Assembly (NCBI GenBank): GCA_014378125.1
Contig: JACMOG010000673.1
Coordinates: forward strand, 1-5,326
Origin: Vitreoscilla sp.
GTDB lineage: Bacteria > Pseudomonadota > Gammaproteobacteria > Burkholderiales > Burkholderiaceae
Length of the DNA stretch: 5,326 nt
Direction: 5' to 3'
Shown: positions 1-5,326 of the stretch, piece after piece
Numbering within the stretch: position 1 is the first letter of the stretch
How the letters are laid out: each line of letters opens with the position of its first letter
Position numbers and translations under genes: made by a program
Notes under the pieces: model-generated
Database searches by the model: none
The model's input: the letters and a program-made list of their open reading frames with translations, nothing else
Told to the model about the DNA's origin: nothing

Positions 1-1106
1 AGCAGGTTGCGCAGCGCGCGGCGCAGCAGGCGCTCCTCGCCCTTCACGCTGGCGCCGGCACCGTCGACGCTGGCGTCCACGCGGGCGCCCTCCTCCACGG
101 CCAGCGCCAGCAGGTCGACCTGCTCCAGGGCCTCCGGCGCGGGCGCGGCCTCGAGCCTGCTGGCCAGCAGCACCTCGTCGACCAGGCCGTCGAGCTCGGC
201 GATGTCGGTATTGATCTCGGCGCGCAGGTGCTCACGCTCGCGCTCGTCGGGCGCGGCGTCGGACAGCAGCGACGTGGCCATCTTCAGCCGGGCCAGCGGC
301 GAGCGCAGCTCATGGCTGGCGTTGGCCAGCAGGCTCTTGTGCGAGCGCACCAGCGCCTCGATGCGCTCGGCGGCCAGGTTGAAGCTGGTGGCCAGCGTGG
401 CCACCTCGTCGCGCCCTTCCACCGGCACCCGGCGATCGAGCGCGCCCTGGCCGAAGGCCTCGACGCCGCGCTTGAGCGTCTCCAGCCGGCGCGTGAGGCG
501 GCGGATGAACGGGTAGGCGCCCACCGCGATGGCCAGGAAAAGCACGACCACCAGCGCCAGCAGGCTCAGGCCCGGCGAGGCGCCGCGGGGCACGCCGGGG
601 AACAGGAACGGCGGCGGCCCGCCACGTTCGTTGGCCTGCACATGGTGCTCGGTGCCGAAGCTGCCGATGTCCTCGTCGGGCGGCACCGACGGGTCGGCGT
701 TGGCCGGCGGCTTGAGCATGTTGGGCCGCATCACGTACAGCGAGCGGCCGTCGTCCAGCTTGATCTGGTAGATGGCGAGGTGCATCAGCTGCTTGTCGCC
801 CTCGCGCCGGATGAACGAGTCGGAGGCCGCGATGCGGTGGCCCTGCTCGTCCTCCAGCGCCATGGGCACGCGCAGGCGCTGCGACCAGTCGCGCAAGGCC
901 TCGGACTGCACCTCGGGCGGCGCGCTGGCCGCCGGCAGCGATCTCTGGATCAGGTCGCCCCAGGCCGCGATGCGTTCGGTGAGCGCGGCCTGGTTGCGCG
1001 CGTGCTCCTGGTCGAGGTGGCGCTGCACGAGCCAGCCCGACGCGCCGGCGAACAACGCCAGCGTGACGATCACGGTGAGCCAGATGCGCAGATAGAGCGA
1101 ACGCAA
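1..1106 (-). CDS. Membrane sensor histidine kinase, C-terminus cut by the window edge
   Basis: This is the sensor half of a two-component system: it autophosphorylates on a histidine and passes the phosphate to the regulator encoded just upstream. I read 368 residues from a TTG start at 1106. There is a membrane segment at about 8-28, a roughly 150-residue periplasmic region with no domain I recognise, a second membrane segment at about 180-198, and a HAMP linker at about 199-253. The HisKA helix pair follows at about 255-320, with phosphoacceptor H265 in SHELRSPLARLK. The frame then runs into RRALRNLL (362-368), the start of the ATPase N-box, where the window ends; the G-boxes, about 90 residues, lie outside. 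The TTG start is chosen because an in-frame TGA lies three codons upstream, no ATG or GTG intervenes, and GAAGG sits 6 bases before it. The HisKA motif resembles the CpxA/RstB-like group, but the signal sensed is unknown. Confidence 0.93.
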   Translation of the reverse strand, partial: MRSLYLRIWLTVIVTLALFAGASGWLVQRHLDQEHARNQAALTERIAAWGDLIQRSLPAASAPPEVQSEALRDWSQRLRVPMALEDEQGHRIAASDSFIRREGDKQLMHLAIYQIKLDDGRSLYVMRPNMLKPPANADPSVPPDEDIGSFGTEHHVQANERGGPPPFLFPGVPRGASPGLSLLALVVVLFLAIAVGAYPFIRRLTRRLETLKRGVEAFGQGALDRRVPVEGRDEVATLATSFNLAAERIEALVRSHKSLLANASHELRSPLARLKMATSLLSDAAPDEREREHLRAEINTDIAELDGLVDEVLLASRLEAAPAPEALEQVDLLALAVEEGARVDASVDGAGASVKGEERLLRRALRNL

Positions 1107-1112
1107 GACGAA

Positions 1113-1117
1113 CCTTC
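1113..1117 (-). promoter_or_regulatory. Ribosome binding site for the TTG-started kinase
   Basis: The minus strand reads GAAGG followed by six bases and then TTG at 1106-1104. This is the only start signal between the in-frame stop and the first membrane segment, so it decides the start of the histidine kinase gene. The first residues after TTG read RSLYLRIWLT, a typical N-terminus for this kinase group. Confidence 0.7.
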
Positions 1118-1127
1118 AGCGGGTTTC

Positions 1128-1160
1128 AAAACGAAAACAGCGCCGGCTGGGCCGACGCTG
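1128..1160 (-). terminator. Intrinsic terminator or attenuator between response regulator and kinase
   Basis: On the minus strand, CAGCGTCGGC, loop CCA, and GCCGGCGCTG form a 10-base-pair stem with a three-base loop, followed directly by TTTTCGTTTT. One pair is U-G, allowed only in RNA made from the minus strand. The other direction has a C-A mismatch there and no T tract, so the signal points the same way as the two genes. It lies 26 bases after the regulator stop codon and ends 21 bases before the kinase start. It should end much of the regulator transcript, with read-through supplying the kinase. No folding energy was computed. Confidence 0.75.
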
Positions 1161-1186
1161 CGAACGGGACACGGAGCGCGCGGGCG

Positions 1187-1891
1187 TCAGGCGTCCTGTT
1201 TGCGGGCGAACAGATAACCGGAACCACGAACCGTCAGCACGCGCTTCGGGTTCTTCGCATCTTCCTCGATCACGCTGCGGATGCGCGAGATATGCACGTC
1301 GATGGAGCGGTCGAAGGCCTCCAGCGGATGGCCCTTGAGCGCGTCCATGATCTGGTCGCGGCTGAGCACGCGACCGGGGCTGCGCCCCAGGACCACCAGC
1401 AGGTCGAACTGGTGGCTGGTGAGGTCGCAGCGCACGCCGTCGAGTCGCGCCTCGTGCGCGCCAAGATCGATCTCGAGCTTGCCGAAGCGCAGCACTTCCT
1501 CGTTCACCGGCTCGGGGCTGGCGCGGCGCAGCAGCGCTTTCACGCGGGCCAGCAGCTCGCGCGGCTCGAAGGGCTTGGGCAGGTAGTCGTCGGCACCCAG
1601 CTCGAGGCCGACGATGCGGTCGGTGGGCTCGCCGCGCGCGGTGAGCATCATCAGCGGCAGGCGGCGCGTGGCCGGCTGGCCGCGCAGCTCGCGCGTGAAG
1701 TCGAGGCCGTCGCCGTCGGGCAGCATCAGATCGAGCACCAGCGCGTCGTAGGAACCGGAGGCCAGGCGCATGCGCCCATCGGCCAGCGTGCCGGCCGTGT
1801 CCACGTCGAAACCCTGGGTGCGAAGGTAGTCGCCGACCATGCGCGTGAGCCGCGCGTCGTCGTCGATCAGCAGGAGATGCGGATTGGTCAT
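1187..1891 (-). CDS. OmpR/PhoB-family response regulator
   Basis: This is a transcription factor switched on by phosphorylation from the adjacent kinase. With the start at 1891 it has 234 residues, the usual length of the family. The receiver domain spans about 4-120, with the acidic cluster IDDD at 9-12, phosphoacceptor D54 (LVLDLMLPDGDG), T84 and K106 (DYLPKPFEP). The winged-helix DNA-binding domain spans about 134-231; it includes FDRSIDVHISRIRS and the C-terminal wing RVLTVRGSGYLF, which resemble CpxR and RstA. The frame stays open upstream to an ATG at 2104, but that 71-residue stretch is rich in Arg and Pro and unlike a receiver domain, so I take MTNPHLLLIDDD as the true start. No Shine-Dalgarno sequence precedes it, so the exact start is less sure than the gene. 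It leads the operon and is transcribed away from ureD. Its targets are unknown. Confidence 0.93.
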   Translation of the reverse strand: MTNPHLLLIDDDARLTRMVGDYLRTQGFDVDTAGTLADGRMRLASGSYDALVLDLMLPDGDGLDFTRELRGQPATRRLPLMMLTARGEPTDRIVGLELGADDYLPKPFEPRELLARVKALLRRASPEPVNEEVLRFGKLEIDLGAHEARLDGVRCDLTSHQFDLLVVLGRSPGRVLSRDQIMDALKGHPLEAFDRSIDVHISRIRSVIEEDAKNPKRVLTVRGSGYLFARKQDA

Positions 1892-2252
1892 GGAGGAGTA
1901 AGCGTTCCGCGAGATGGAAGCGGCAGGGCGAACTGCCTGCGCGGACGGAGCGTAACCGATCGAGTCGAAGGATGTCATCCGGTCAGTCATTTCGCGCGGC
2001 GGAGGCCGCAAAGAGGGTGGTGGAAGCCGGCGCAGCCGCGCGGCACATCGGCGATCTGGGCCGCGATGGCCTGGCGCTGCCATCGCGTCGAGCGCGAGGC
2101 TCATCTCGACTCATCGTGCCCACTCGCGGTCAACAGCGGATTGGAGCCGCGTAAAGCTTTGTGAACACCTTGCGTCGATATGGCGAGGCAACGCGTCCGG
2201 CAAATGGCTTGCGTGGGATACGCTCCGCACATCCCCACTCCACCATTCCCCG
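1892..2252. other. Divergent intergenic region between response regulator and ureD
   Basis: These 361 bases separate two genes transcribed away from each other, so both promoters should lie here. I see no convincing gene. Positions 1892-2104 are open in the regulator frame but encode Arg/Pro-rich sequence, more like a leader. A TTGACC on the minus strand (2134-2129) could be a -35 element for the regulator, but I find no good -10 at the right distance. A small hairpin, GGCAG and CTGCC with a six-base loop, lies at 1922-1937. The AT-rich island at 2151-2181 is the most promoter-like part and carries a CpxR-like repeat. No Shine-Dalgarno sequence precedes ureD. Confidence 0.6.
2151..2165 (+). 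promoter_or_regulatory. Candidate OmpR/CpxR-type binding site
   Basis: The sequence GTAAAGCTTTGTGAA contains GTAAA and GTGAA in direct orientation, with starts 10 bases apart. The known CpxR box is two GTAAA half-sites separated by about five bases, so this copy differs at one base. OmpR-family regulators bind such tandem sites as dimers. It lies in the most AT-rich part of the divergent region, 87 bases before the ureD start and about 260 before the regulator start. Assigning it to the neighbouring regulator is inference. A five-base motif pair can occur by chance. Confidence 0.3.
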
Positions 2253-3089
2253 ATGGCCTGGCACGCCCGCCTGAACCTCGACTACTGCCCCGATGCCGCG
2301 ACCGCCGGCACGCGCCTGGACTTCCGCCACGACGGCCCGCTGCGCGTGCTCACGAGCCGGTCCCCGGAAGGCCCCGAGGTGTGCCACACGGTGGTGGTCC
2401 ACCCGCCCGGCGGCATCGTCGGCGGCGACACGCTCACCATCGACCTGGCGCTCGCCGACGGCGCGCACGCGCTGGTCACCACCCCCGGCGCCACCCGTTT
2501 CTATCGCAGCGCTGGCGCGCGCGCCGCGCAATCGATCGACGCCCGCGTGGCCGCCGGAGGCCGCCTGGAATGGCTGCCGCTGGAGACGCTCGTGCACTCC
2601 GGCGCGCACGCCGACAACCGCATGCGTTTCGACCTCGCGCCGGGCGCCGAGATGTTCGGCTGGGACTGCGTGGCGCTGGGGCTGCCGGCCGCCGACGCGC
2701 CGTTCGTGGCCGGCGACTACCGCCACGCCAGCGCGGTGGGCCCGCGCTGGCTGGAACGCGGCCGCACGTCCGCCGCCGACACCGCGCTGCTGGACGGCCC
2801 GTGCGGCTGGGCCGGCCACCGCGCGCTCGGCACGCTGTGGTTCGCCGCCGGCACGCCGCTGGACGACGCGCGCCGCGAGCAGTTGCTGGACGTGGCGCGC
2901 GAGATCGCCGGCGCGCACGCGCTGTCCGCCACCGCGGGCGCCACGGCGCCACAGCCCGACGTCGTGGCGCTGCGCGTGCTGGCGCCGCGCGTGGAGCCGA
3001 TCCACGATCTCCTCGCGAGCGTGTGGCGCGCGTGGCGCCCGCTGGCGTGGGGGCGTGAGGCGTGCGTGCCGCGGGTGTGGAGAACCTGA
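2253..3089 (+). CDS. ureD: Urease accessory protein UreD
   Basis: UreD (UreH in some species) is a cytoplasmic scaffold that binds apo-urease and recruits UreF and UreG so that nickel can be delivered to the active site. The 278-residue length matches the family. Hallmarks are HPPGGIVGGD at 50-59, TTPGATRFYRS at 76-86, and LEWLPLETLVHSGA at 105-118. The usual C-terminus is present, with AWGREACVPRVWRT at 265-278. The ATG at 2253 is chosen because MAWHARLNLDY is the standard N-terminus of betaproteobacterial UreD, although no Shine-Dalgarno sequence is visible. The gene looks intact. Its setting is odd: ureD usually leads ureABC, whereas here it is followed by 146 noncoding bases and then by the urea transporter operon on the opposite strand. 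The structural urease genes and ureEFG must be elsewhere if the enzyme is made. Confidence 0.96.
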   Translation: MAWHARLNLDYCPDAATAGTRLDFRHDGPLRVLTSRSPEGPEVCHTVVVHPPGGIVGGDTLTIDLALADGAHALVTTPGATRFYRSAGARAAQSIDARVAAGGRLEWLPLETLVHSGAHADNRMRFDLAPGAEMFGWDCVALGLPAADAPFVAGDYRHASAVGPRWLERGRTSAADTALLDGPCGWAGHRALGTLWFAAGTPLDDARREQLLDVAREIAGAHALSATAGATAPQPDVVALRVLAPRVEPIHDLLASVWRAWRPLAWGREACVPRVWRT

Positions 3090-3119
3090 GCGGCTGGCAG
3101 TGCCGCGATCCTTCCTTTC
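3090..3119 (+). terminator. Weak candidate terminator after ureD
   Basis: Directly after the ureD stop, GCGGC (3090-3094) can pair with GCCGC (3102-3106) around a seven-base loop, followed by the T-containing run CCTTCCTTTCG. The stem is only five base pairs and the T tract is broken by C, so this is a weak call. Some stop signal is expected because the next gene is convergent. Confidence 0.25.
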
Positions 3120-3148
3120 GATCTCGACCGCTTGGCCGGGCAGGCCTC

Positions 3149-3220
3149 CCACGGACGTTTTCGGCCACGACCTCGCGGCTCGGGAGGCATGCCATGGACG
3201 CATTCAGGCCACGACCTCGC
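3149..3220. repeat. Imperfect two-copy direct repeat in the ureD-urtE gap
   Basis: On the plus strand, GGCCACGACCTCGC occurs identically at 3163-3176 and 3207-3220. The similarity extends leftward: 3149-3176 and 3192-3220 align at 25 of 29 positions with one single-base gap. The units start 43 bases apart and are separated by 15 bases. Neither copy is in a gene. It could be a local duplication that has drifted, a paired protein-binding site, or part of a dispersed intergenic repeat. The sequence alone does not decide. Confidence 0.65.
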
Positions 3221-3235
3221 AGCCCCAGCCCATTG

Positions 3236-3928
3236 CTATACCGACATCAGTGTCCGCACGCCATCCGACTCCATCGCCGACCCCGCGCCCTTGGCAATGA
3301 CCACGCCGCGTTCCATCACGACATAGGCATCGGCCAGTTCCGCCGCGAAGTCATAGAACTGCTCCACCAGCACGATGGCCATCGTCTTGCGGTCGGCCAG
3401 CTTGCGGATCACGCGGCCGATGTCCTTGATGACCGACGGCTGGATGCCTTCGGTGGGTTCGTCCAGCAGCAGCAGGCGCGGACCCGGCGCGAGCGCGCGG
3501 GCGATGGCCAGTTGCTGCTGTTGCCCGCCGGACAGGTCGCCGCCGCGGCGGTGCTTCATCTGCGCCAGCACCGGGAACAGCTCGAACATCTCGGCCGGCA
3601 CGTCGCTGCCCGCCGGCATCGACGCCAAGCCCATGCGCAGGTTGTCCATCACGGTCAGGCGGCCGAAGATCTCGCGGCCCTGCGGCACGTAGCCCACGCC
3701 GGCGCGCACGCGCTCGTACGGTGCCTTGCCCGCCAGGTCCTTGTCGTCAAGCCGGATGGTGCCGGTGCGCGTGGGCACCACGCCCATCAGGCTCTTGAGC
3801 AGCGTCGTCTTGCCTACGCCGTTGCGCCCCAGCACCACGGTGACCTCGCCCACCTTCGCCTGCAGCGCCACGTCGCGCAGGATGTGCGAGCCGCCGTAGT
3901 ACTGGTTGAGTCCTTCGACGTTCAGCAT
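3236..3928 (-). CDS. urtE: Urea ABC transporter ATP-binding protein UrtE
   Basis: UrtE is one of the two cytoplasmic ATPases that drive urea import through the UrtB-UrtC channel. It has 230 residues, the usual size. It shows Walker A GRNGVGKT at 34-41, Q-loop Q83 in GYVPQGREIFGRLTVMDNLR, signature LSGGQ at 132-136 and Walker B RLLLLDEP at 151-158. The H-loop position is glutamine (VEQ, Q190), as is normal for the related LivF group. QYYGGSHILRDV near the N-terminus and VEQFYDFAAELAD near the C-terminus are typical of UrtE rather than LivF. The gene begins three bases after urtD, with GGGGAG seven bases before its ATG and inside the last urtD codons, so translation is probably coupled. It is the last gene of the operon. 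The TAG stop lies 146 bases from the convergent ureD. Confidence 0.95.
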   Translation of the reverse strand: MLNVEGLNQYYGGSHILRDVALQAKVGEVTVVLGRNGVGKTTLLKSLMGVVPTRTGTIRLDDKDLAGKAPYERVRAGVGYVPQGREIFGRLTVMDNLRMGLASMPAGSDVPAEMFELFPVLAQMKHRRGGDLSGGQQQQLAIARALAPGPRLLLLDEPTEGIQPSVIKDIGRVIRKLADRKTMAIVLVEQFYDFAAELADAYVVMERGVVIAKGAGSAMESDGVRTLMSV

Positions 3929-3931
3929 CTT

Positions 3932-4804
3932 CTATCTCCCCAGGTACACGTCGATCACCTGCGTATTCGACTGCACCTCGGCGAGGGTCCCCTCCACCAA
4001 CACGGATCCCTCATGCAGCACGGTCACCTTGCGATGGCCCTGCGTGAGCATGTCCACGAACTTCATGTCGTGCTCCACCACCACCAGCGAGTGCTTGCCC
4101 ACCAGCGTGAGGAACAGCTCCGCGGTGCGCTCCGTCTCCTCGTCGGTCATGCCGGCCACCGGCTCGTCCAGCAACAGCAGCACGGGCTCCTGCGCCAGCA
4201 GCATGCCGATCTCCAGCCACTGCTTCTGGCCGTGCGACAGCAGGCCCGCGATGCGGTGCGACTCGGGCAGCAGGTGCACAAGCCGAAGGATCTCGGCGAC
4301 GCGTTCGCGCTGCTCGCCCGACAGCTTGGCGAACAGCGCCGCGCGCACGCCGCGGTCGTTCTGCAGGGCGAGCTCGAGGGTCTCGAACACCGACAGTTCC
4401 TCGTACACCGTGGGCTTCTGGAACTTGCGGCAGATGCCGGCGCGCACGATCTGCGGTTCCCGCAGGCGCAGCAGGTCGATGTTGGAGCCGAAGTGCGCGT
4501 GGCCGGAATCGGGCCGGGTCTTGCCGGTGATCACGTCCATCATGGTGGTCTTGCCCGCGCCGTTGGGGCCGATGATGCAGCGCATCTCGCCCACGTCGAT
4601 GGCCAGCGACAGGCTGTTGAGCGCCTTGAATCCGTCGAAGCTGACGCTGATCTCGTCGAGGTACAGCGCCACGCCGTGCGCGAAGTCGGGCGTGTGGGCG
4701 TGCATCAGGCGGCCAAAACTGGCACCACCGCCCGACGCGCTTGCCGCCTGCTGGTGGTGCCGCTCCAGGACGGCCGCACCGGCTTCTTGCAGATCCGGTG
4801 TCAT
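3932..4804 (-). CDS. urtD: Urea ABC transporter ATP-binding protein UrtD
   Basis: UrtD is the second cytoplasmic ATPase of the urea importer and pairs with UrtE. It has 290 residues: a variable, Ala/His/Gly-rich tail at 1-45, then the ABC domain. Motifs are Walker A GPNGAGKTT at 79-87, Q-loop Q129 in RKFQKPTVYEELSVFETLEL, signature LSHGQ at 189-193, Walker B VLLLLDEP at 208-215, and H-loop H245 in VVVEHDMKFV. The LSHGQKQWLEIGM signature and DEPVAGMTDEET block are characteristic of UrtD. The start at 4804 is chosen because its ATG overlaps the urtC stop as ATGA and GGAGGTGA lies just upstream. An open frame continues further up but only as a shadow of urtC. The N-terminal tail is longer than in LivG, and betaproteobacterial UrtD proteins as I recall them carry a similar tail. 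DMLTQGHRKVTVLHEG is a slightly unusual stretch after the H-loop. Confidence 0.95.
   Translation of the reverse strand: MTPDLQEAGAAVLERHHQQAASASGGGASFGRLMHAHTPDFAHGVALYLDEISVSFDGFKALNSLSLAIDVGEMRCIIGPNGAGKTTMMDVITGKTRPDSGHAHFGSNIDLLRLREPQIVRAGICRKFQKPTVYEELSVFETLELALQNDRGVRAALFAKLSGEQRERVAEILRLVHLLPESHRIAGLLSHGQKQWLEIGMLLAQEPVLLLLDEPVAGMTDEETERTAELFLTLVGKHSLVVVEHDMKFVDMLTQGHRKVTVLHEGSVLVEGTLAEVQSNTQVIDVYLGR
3936..3941 (-). promoter_or_regulatory. Ribosome binding site of urtE inside the urtD end
   Basis: The minus strand reads GGGGAG, seven bases, then ATG. The site overlaps the last codons of urtD, which fits coupled translation of the two ATPase genes. Confidence 0.6.
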
Positions 4805-5326
4805 GCCTTCACCTCCACGCCCTTCTCCCGTCGCAAACGATCCTTGATCCCCATGATCCCGCGGGGCAGGAACAGCGTCACCGCGATGAACAGCCCGCCC
4901 AGGAAGTACAGCCAGAATTCGGGGAACGCCTGCGTGAACCAGCTCTTGGCGCCGTTGACGAAGAACGCGCCGAGGATCGGGCCCACCAGCGTGCCGCGTC
5001 CGCCCACCGCGGCCCAGATGGCCATCTCGATGGACGCGGCCGGCGACATCTCGCTCGGGTTGATGATGCCCACCTGCGGCACGTACAGCGCGCCGGCGAT
5101 GCCGCACATCACGGCCGACAGCACCCAGATCGACAGCTTGTACTTGAGCGGGTCGTAGCCGGTGAACATCACGCGGCCCTCGGCGTCGCGGATGGCCTGC
5201 AGCACGCGGCCGTACTTGCTGTTGACGATGGCGCGCCCCAGCAGGTAGAAGCCCACCAGCGTTCCGCCGGTCAGCGCGAACATCACCATGCGCGTGGACG
5301 GCAGCGCAATCGACGCGCCCAGGATG
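4801..5326 (-). CDS. urtC: Urea ABC transporter permease UrtC, N-terminal part outside the window
   Basis: UrtC is an inner-membrane permease of the branched-chain amino acid/urea ABC family (BPD_transp_2) and forms the urea channel with UrtB. About 174 C-terminal residues are present, from ILGASIALPSTRMVMF at the window edge to KGVEVKA and a TGA stop. The frame is open across the edge, and family members are about 360-390 residues long, so the ATG at 5289 is internal and not a start. Hydrophobic segments include FALTGGTLVGFYLLGRAIV, SIWVLSAVMCGIAGALYVP, VGPILGAFFV and FWLYFLGGLFIAVTLFLP. The cytoplasmic coupling loop GRVLQAIRDAEGRVMFTGYD matches the family. The order urtC-urtD-urtE identifies it as UrtC rather than LivM. 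Its stop codon overlaps the start of urtD, so the genes are co-transcribed. The operon promoter is off the window. Confidence 0.94.
   Translation of the reverse strand, partial: ILGASIALPSTRMVMFALTGGTLVGFYLLGRAIVNSKYGRVLQAIRDAEGRVMFTGYDPLKYKLSIWVLSAVMCGIAGALYVPQVGIINPSEMSPAASIEMAIWAAVGGRGTLVGPILGAFFVNGAKSWFTQAFPEFWLYFLGGLFIAVTLFLPRGIMGIKDRLRREKGVEVKA
4809..4816 (-). promoter_or_regulatory. Ribosome binding site of urtD inside the urtC end
   Basis: The minus strand reads GGAGGTGA just before the ATGA overlap, with seven bases between GGAGG and ATG. This near-perfect site fixes the urtD start at 4804 and rules out the longer open frame upstream. Confidence 0.75.

Noticed and set aside
228..1217. 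A 329-codon open frame on the plus strand opposite the kinase
   Set aside because: The minus-strand frame encodes membrane segments, HAMP and HisKA in the right order; the plus-strand product is Arg/Gly/His-rich and featureless.
2259..2274. Possible sigma-54 promoter element (TGGCACG) near the ureD start
   Set aside because: The required GC of the -12 element is not at the correct spacing, and the match lies inside ureD codons 3-8.
3187..3194. Palindrome GGCATGCC in the ureD-urtE gap as a terminator stem
   Set aside because: It is an eight-base palindrome with no room for a loop and no T tract on either side.
2130..3203. A 357-codon open frame on the minus strand opposite ureD
   Set aside because: The product is low-complexity Arg/Ala/Gly/Val sequence, the mirror of a GC-rich ureD. 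It has no recognisable motif and runs through both flanking gaps.
3357..3363. Missing H-loop histidine in UrtE (VEQ instead of VEH)
   Set aside because: Glutamine at this position is usual in the LivF/UrtE group, while UrtD keeps its histidine. It is a family trait and not a defect in this copy.
4805..5107. Extended N-terminus for UrtD from an ATG at 5107
   Set aside because: This part is the urtC coding region in another frame. The ATGA overlap at 4801-4804 with GGAGGTGA upstream gives the normal operon start and a normal UrtD length.
3062..5158. A 698-codon open frame on the plus strand across urtE, urtD and urtC
   Set aside because: It lies entirely antisense to three genes with clear family motifs. 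Its translation is rich in His, Arg, Ala and Gln with no domain, as expected from GC-biased third positions read backwards.

Overview
The window is a GC-rich (roughly 70 percent by eye), densely coding piece of bacterial chromosome. Codon usage, the sequence style of the UreD and Urt proteins and the gene content suggest a betaproteobacterium of the order Burkholderiales. This is inferred from protein resemblance only; no phylogenetic marker is present.

Layout. (1) Positions 1-1891, minus strand: a two-component system. An OmpR/PhoB-type response regulator (1187-1891) is followed by its membrane histidine kinase (1-1106). The kinase lacks its C-terminal ATPase domain because the window ends. 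The kinase appears to start at a TTG codon, and a strong intrinsic-terminator-like hairpin lies in the 80-base gap between the two genes. (2) Positions 1892-2252: a 361-base divergent intergenic region with the leader of the regulator on one side and that of ureD on the other. It contains a small AT-rich island with a CpxR-like direct repeat. (3) Positions 2253-3089, plus strand: a complete ureD, a urease accessory protein gene. (4) Positions 3090-3235: a convergent intergenic region holding an imperfect two-copy direct repeat. (5) Positions 3236-5326, minus strand: urtC (partial), urtD and urtE, the last three genes of a tightly packed urea ABC transporter operon, with an ATGA overlap and a 3-base gap as junctions.

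How it works together. UrtC is a membrane permease subunit and UrtD and UrtE are the two ATPases of a high-affinity urea importer. UreD helps load nickel into urease, which hydrolyses the imported urea to ammonia and CO2. The set therefore points to urea scavenging as a nitrogen source. The odd point is the arrangement: ureD stands alone, points toward the 3' end of urtE, and is not followed by ureABC. Whether the neighbouring two-component system controls urea genes cannot be told from the sequence.

I see no mobile element, CRISPR array, tRNA or rRNA, and no clearly novel system. The points most worth a second look are the detached convergent ureD, the hairpin between regulator and kinase, the CpxR-like repeat and the intergenic duplication.
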